Shown: in pieces, positions 58,851 through 64,000 of the stretch
Numbering within the stretch: the first letter of the stretch is position 1
Layout of the letters: each line of letters begins with the position of its first letter
From: Sinotaia quadrata
Taxonomy: Eukaryota > Mollusca > Gastropoda > Architaenioglossa > Viviparidae
Reading direction: 5' to 3'
Assembly (NCBI GenBank): GCA_028829895.1
Contig: CM054177.1
Span: 79,963,163-80,027,162 of the forward strand
DNA length: 64,000 nucleotides
Position numbers and translations under genes: made by a program
The notes under the pieces: model-generated
Database searches by the model: none
The model's input: the letters and a program-made list of their open reading frames with translations, nothing else
What the model was told of the DNA's origin: nothing

Positions 58851-59828
58851 AATGTGATAGTGATGCAAACATAAAAATTGTTGTTTTAATAAATTGTGGC
58901 CTGTGTTTAAACTGTATGAATTAAACAATTTTTCTTGTCTTTATAGAATATCTTGTATTGACAGATTTCAATTGGAAAGAACATGTGATTACATTTCATA
59001 TGTTTATCTTTCTCGCCAGGAGGAGCGATGCATCTTTTCTTTTTAAAAAAAAAATATATATTTACCTTATTGAGCCTGACTCAGTATTTATCCATGTCCC
59101 CCCATTTCTTTCCAAAACAATTTACTTTAAAATAAATGCGTTATCTACCAATAATACGGGGCATAAAATTCTCATGACCAGGCACAAGTCTATCTGTCCT
59201 TCAGTAGATAAACTTAAAAGTGATAACTCTCAGAATATCCTAACTTCCATCAGCACACGTGACCTCCAATATTATCTCTTCATCACTCCTTAATTCCCTT
59301 AACCCTTGTCCATCTCATATTTTCCAGTTTTTCAGACTATAATATCAGGTAGAAGACTGGATATTGTGCAGGATTTCAGCTTTTAGGATGAGCTACAATG
59401 CTGTTGTACTTAGGTTCGTTTAACGCTCACTGGTTAGACGGGAGTTAAGCTTTTGATCTAGATCAGTGTTCGTCTCTGATTTATGTTGTTAGCTAATTGT
59501 TTCTAGTCTGCATTATTCAGCGATTGGTTGACCTATGTGTGCTCGCGAGCAAAATGCGGGGAGGGTCACATTCGCAAACTGTTTTGTTCATCATTCCATG
59601 TACAGATCCTCACTCTTCCATTTATTTTTACTTCATACCATAGCTTTCATACAGAACAAAATACAGTTTAATGATCTGAAATTAAGAAAGCAACACACGT
59701 ATTAAAAGAACTCCTAAAAGCCTATATACACGCCTGTAATTAGAGTACAAAATACACTCCTCTAATAGGACAAGTTATAAACGAGTGACCAAACTGGTTG
59801 AACCATGGTGAGACTGAGACCTAAATCC
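58851..59828. other. Unique non-coding DNA
   Basis: No gene is recognised; the plus-strand frame at 58958-59293 has no domain. Confidence 0.45.
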
Positions 59829-60050
59829 CAATGAGTAAATTTTCACAGAGATCCAGACCCACAGTGAGTAAATTTTCACAAACTAAGACCCCAAATCCCC
59901 CAGTGAGTAAATGTTCACAAACTAAGACCCCAAATCCCCCAGTGAGTAAATGTTTACAAACTAAGACCCCAAATCCCCAGTGAGTAAATGTTCGCAAACT
60001 AAGACTCTGATCCCCAGTGAGTACGTTTATCAAAAAGGCCCAAATCGCAG
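59829..60050. repeat. 39-bp minisatellite, 5 copies
   Basis: Units CAGTGAGTAAATGTTCACAA ending CCCCAAATCCCC, decayed at both ends. Confidence 0.94.
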
Positions 60051-60812
60051 TGAGAAAGTTTTGACTAACTAAATCTTTAGTTAAAGTACTAGCCTGTTGT
60101 AAGAAACGTTAAGCATGTGTCAAATTAATTTAGCAAGACAAAACAGTTTAGTAAGCCAAAGTATCTTCTAACATGCGAAATTTTACACTTGGCAAGCTGA
60201 AAATACCAAAGAAAAACAGTAGAACATAACGGAAGACTGTTGTGCAAAGTGTGTCTCGAAAAAGGTGAATAGATATCAGTGCTACGAAGAAAACAAACAC
60301 AAGATCCATAAACTTAATGTCTGCAGAATGTGTATCTAAAGTGTGAGATAGATCTGGAATTTCTCTGGCCTGAACATTGCCAAATCAGCCAGTGAATGTC
60401 CTCGGAAACTGGTAGGTCAGTATGGATAATTTGATCAAGCAATGAGAAGTGTTCGAGCCAAGAGGTTTTAATAATGAGTATGGTCTGTTCTGTGGAGTAA
60501 TTTGGTTAGAAAATAACCAAGCTTTCAAGTTCAGTAGCATACTGATTGTCGTTGGTTTAAATATAGTGTACTTCATTATTCAACATTTTACTTTGCTTGC
60601 CTAACATTTTCTAATGAAGGAGAAACAAATGGAAGAAATCAATCGTTTCATATGGAAGGATTCTCAGACTGGAAAAGTGCATTTACGAATAATTCACCAC
60701 CGACAAGGGAAATAACACTAACACCCTCGACATTGTTCTCTTTACTCGAAGACAAAGGAAAGGAATGTCTACAAGCATGTCAGGACTTTAGGAAGTGAGC
60801 ATGTACAGGTCA
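60051..60812. other. Unique non-coding DNA
   Basis: No gene is recognised. Confidence 0.5.
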
Positions 60813-62006
60813 GGATGGTACAAGAGGGTAGAGGGGTTGTGAAAGGATGGTACAGGAGTGTAGAGGGGCTGTGAAAGGTTGGTACAAGATGGTACAGGGG
60901 CTGTGAAAGTATGGTACAGGAAGGTAGAGGGGCTGTGAAAGGATGGTACATGTGGGTAGAGGGGCTGTGAAAGGATGGTACAAGATGGTAGAGGGGCTGT
61001 GAAAGTATGGTACAGGAGGGTAGAGGAGGCTGTGAAAGTATGGTACAGGAGGGTAGAGAGGCTGTGAAAGGATGGTACAGGAGGGTAGAGTGGTTGTGAA
61101 AGGATGGTACAGGAGGGCAATGAAAGGATGGTACAGGAGGGTAGAGTGGCTGTGAAAGGATGGTACAGGAGGGTAGAGGGGCTGTGAAAGGATGGTACAG
61201 GAGGGTAGAGTGGCTGTGAAAGGATGGTACAGGAGGGTAGAGAGGCTGTGAAAGGATGGTACAGGAGGGTAGAGGGGCTGTGAAAGGATGGTACAGGAGG
61301 GTAGAGGGGCTGTGAAAGGATGGTACAGGAGGTAGAGGGGCTGTGAAAGGATGGTACAGGAGGGTAGAGGGGCTGTGAAAGGATGGTACAGGAGGGTAGA
61401 GGGGCTGTGAAAGGATGGTACAGGAGGGTAGAGGGGCTGTGAAAGGATGGTACATGTGGGTAGAGGGGCTGTGAAAGGATGGTACAAGATGGTAGAGGGG
61501 CTGTGAAAGTATGGTACAGGAGGGTAGAGGAGGCTGTGAAAGTATGGTACAGGAGGGTAGAGAGGCTGTGAAAGGATGGTACAGGAGGGTAGAGTGGTTG
61601 TGAAAGGATGGTACAGGAGGGCAATGAAAGGATGGTACAGGAGGGTAGAGTGGCTGTGAAAGGATGGTACAGGAGGGTAGAGGGGCTGTGAAAGGATGGT
61701 ACAGGAGGGTAGAGTGGCTGTGAAAGGATGGTACAGGAGGGTAGAGAGGCTGTGAAAGGATGGTACAGGAGGGTAGAGGGGCTGTGAAAGGATGGTACAG
61801 GAGGGTAGAGGGGCTGTGAAAGGATGGTACAGGAGGTAGAGGGGCTGTGAAAGGATGGTACAGGAGGGTAGAGGGGCTGTGAAAGTATGGTACAGGAGGG
61901 TAGAGGGGCTGTGAAAGGATGGTACAGGAGGGTAGAGGGGCTGTGAAAGGATGGTACAGGAGGGTAGAGGGGCTGTGAAAGGATGGTACAGGAGGGTAGA
62001 GGGGCT
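60813..62006. repeat. 32-bp minisatellite, about 38 copies, 504-bp higher-order unit
   Basis: Units GGATGGTACAGGAGGGTAGA plus GGGGCTGTGAAA. Distinctive variants (ACATGTGGG, the GAGGAGGC insertion, GGTTGTG, the short GGGCAATGAAA unit, GGAGGTAGAGG) recur in the same order 504 bp apart, for example TAGAGGAGGC at 61021 and 61525. All three minus-strand frames are open as Pro/Ser/Leu/His-rich repeats of up to 401 codons; these are artefacts. Confidence 0.97.
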
Positions 62007-62320
62007 AAACATCACAACGACAGAATGAAACAGATAAATAGTCAGTGTAATTTTAAGAGTGCTCAGCTACTAAGAGTATACAAAGCGATCCATCCCCACT
62101 CCCCCGATATATATTAGACTCCACTGGTGTGCAGAGCTGTGTCGGAATGGATATTTTCATGCAGGCTTCTTTTAATAAGCAGAATGACTACAGACTGAAC
62201 AGAACTAAAGATCTACAGGGGTGGTAACACAAGGAACAGCAAAGATATTGTTAATTTTCTGTCTTTCGAATGCCCAACAGTTTCAATGTTGTCATTGTAA
62301 CCAATGGTTACCTTCACTTA
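62007..62320. other. Unique non-coding DNA
   Basis: No gene is recognised. Confidence 0.5.
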
Positions 62321-62420
62321 TATTTTAATGGCAAGCTTTGTTCATGGCAATAATAATTACTTGTGTATTTTAACGGCAAGCTTTGTTCACGACATTAATC
62401 ATTACTTGTGTATTTTAACG
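62321..62420. repeat. 45-bp tandem duplication
   Basis: Copies start TATTTTAAYGGCAAGCTTTG at 62321 and 62366, with a short third part at 62411. Confidence 0.9.
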
Positions 62421-63903
62421 AATGTATTGACACTTATTTAACGAACCGTAATGGTCGCAAGGAATTAAATGTTCTCATACCTTGATTTCGAGCCCAGTTC
62501 TATTCACTTTAAATTTCAAAGCAAGAGTTTAATTATTATAATTATTAAAAAATATACAGTTTGCATTTGTGAAATTTTTTTCTCCACGAGTTATCTTTCT
62601 TTGACAGGGATTGTTGGTGTTGGTGGTGGGGAACGTGCATGCCTGAACACTTTGTGTCATGTAACCTGTCCCCACTCCTAGTCTTCAATTCAGGTGTCAA
62701 CTTGGATCGCAATGAATAAATGATTATGCAATTGTTTCCCATAATTGTCTTGTATTCATATTGTTACTAAAAACTGTATTTTTATTAGTTTGTTCGAGTA
62801 AAGTTCAAAGAAGCTATTATACACATTCTTGTAAATCACTTTTTATTTCTACCTTTGTCCCACATTATTGCTTTTGATGTATTCTGAATTACAAACTATT
62901 TACTTCAAAATTGTACTTAAACCAAATAAGTGAGTGTTTGTCTATTTTTAAATAGTGCATATTGCAAAAGGTTAATGATATTCAACACTTAAGAAAAATG
63001 CTTCTTCTGCAGTCAGTTAAAATATACTCTAATTTGTTTAAACCTTTCCACCTGATTCGGAATGACGTCATGACGACATAACTATGACGTGGTCAGTGTA
63101 AAATCTGACGGTTAAATGAATGGGTGTCAGAAAGTTGTCCCTATTTTCGATCACTGCAACAAACTAATTCATTTTTACTACAACTTGCGTAATGCAGCTT
63201 CAACTGATCTCTCATCATTACTTCTTAGCTCCCCTACATTCCAGCCATTAGCTCTCTCAGGTAAAATGAATCTTCAAAACATTCATTCTGTCAGTACATT
63301 TCATTTCCCATTGTCCAGTGACTAATCGAGATTGTGGTTCGATTGAGCGAGCAGTTTACTAAAATCAAATTTTTTTTCCTCTTTGATTCCATTTTCCATT
63401 GTCACTTTTCATGGAACTCATCCATTGGAGATAAATCTGTTAACGACAGTGTCTTCAGGTGTGACTGGATTGCTGGCTGAGGCAAAAGAGAAGTAACTCC
63501 GTAGCACTTAGGTAAATTAATGCCCTTTACTTGAAGATTTTGCGTGTCAGACGACCATTTCTCTTCTGTAAGACAGTGGCGTCAATGGTCTACATGGAGC
63601 GGGATCTGAATACTGCCAAATCAAGCTTAGAGTACTGGCTTACCACTTTTATTATTTGTGAATGTAGTTGTGCACACACGCACACAATACACATATACAT
63701 ACGCGCGCGCGCAGAGAGGATATTTATAGCATTTTCCATTTTCCTTCTTTGTGCAAATGAACAGGACGAAGTGCTGAGAAGAAATAAAATTCTCACAAGT
63801 ATCTGCATCAAAATGACTGAAACAGCCTGATACATGTCGCGGGGCAGACATTAGACAGTTGATTGAAACTGCATTTTACATATAAGGAAACAGACTCTAG
63901 ACC
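62421..63903. other. Unique non-coding DNA
   Basis: A short CG/CA alternating run lies at 63674-63714. Diverged pieces of the next repeat (ATACATGTCGCGGGGCAGAC) appear from about 63830. No gene is recognised. Confidence 0.45.
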
Positions 63904-64000
63904 CTGGCTGAAAGGCTTTAATACATGTCACGGAACAGACAGTAGACACCTGGCTGAAAGGCTTTAATACATGTCACGGAACAGACAGTAGACACCTGGC
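63904..64000. repeat. 46-bp tandem repeat running off the window
   Basis: Copies start CTGGCTGAAAGGCTTTAATA at 63904 and 63950, and a third begins at the window edge. The array continues beyond the window. Confidence 0.92.

Noticed and set aside
60788..62015. Very long minus-strand open frames (up to 401 codons) rich in Pro, Ser, Leu and His
   Set aside because: They lie entirely in the 32-bp minisatellite and all three minus frames are open at once, which is a composition effect.

Overview
This window is an AT-rich, gene-poor stretch of animal (metazoan) nuclear DNA. It holds long GATA-type tetranucleotide arrays, several dozen unrelated minisatellites, hAT-type miniature elements, decayed LINE tails and one complete LTR retrotransposon. 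There is no bacterial-style coding. A marine invertebrate, possibly a mollusc, would fit this repeat style and the LINE type, but that is an inference: no host gene in the window identifies the species.

Layout: 0-11.5 kb is non-coding DNA broken up by microsatellites and 29-110 bp tandem repeats. A minus-strand 3' tail of a LINE lies at about 11.5 kb. Two hAT-type MITEs with perfect 8-bp target duplications (12.84-13.03 and 13.56-13.75 kb) flank a GATA array. 13.8-46.8 kb is mainly minisatellites (a 26-bp satellite at 15.8-16.6 kb, a perfect 35-bp array at 21.3-21.7 kb, purine tracts at 22.3 and 25.6 kb, a CCA tract at 27.7 kb, many 48-77 bp arrays). It also has a second copy of the same LINE family (19.86-20.64 kb, restriction-like endonuclease end), a different LINE C-terminal remnant (22.9-23.3 kb), a diverged long direct repeat (39.1/40.1 kb) and one possible broken host exon (40.67-40.98 kb). 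55-64 kb is again minisatellites, including a 1.2-kb 32-bp array with a 504-bp higher-order period.

The centrepiece is an 8238-bp LTR retrotransposon on the minus strand (46820-55057). It has two 1547-bp LTRs that look identical, a perfect 5-bp target duplication (AAGTA), a polypurine tract, and one uninterrupted 1433-codon ORF. All catalytic residues I looked for are present: zinc knuckle, DTG protease, HHCC plus D,D35E integrase, FMDD reverse transcriptase, and RNase H. Its domain order is Gag-PR-INT-RT-RH, with integrase upstream of reverse transcriptase. The sequence motifs are Ty3/gypsy but the order is that of Ty1/copia, which is the hallmark of the Gmr1-like group. Its capsid C-terminal half resembles the SCAN domain, as expected for that group. 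The element looks recently inserted and possibly still competent.

How the parts work together: apart from the retrotransposon, nothing here forms a working gene set. The retrotransposon is self-contained: LTR promoter, primer site, Gag, enzymes, polypurine tract, LTR. The other mobile fragments are non-autonomous or dead. Most other open frames in the window are by-products of tandem repeats whose unit length is a multiple of three.
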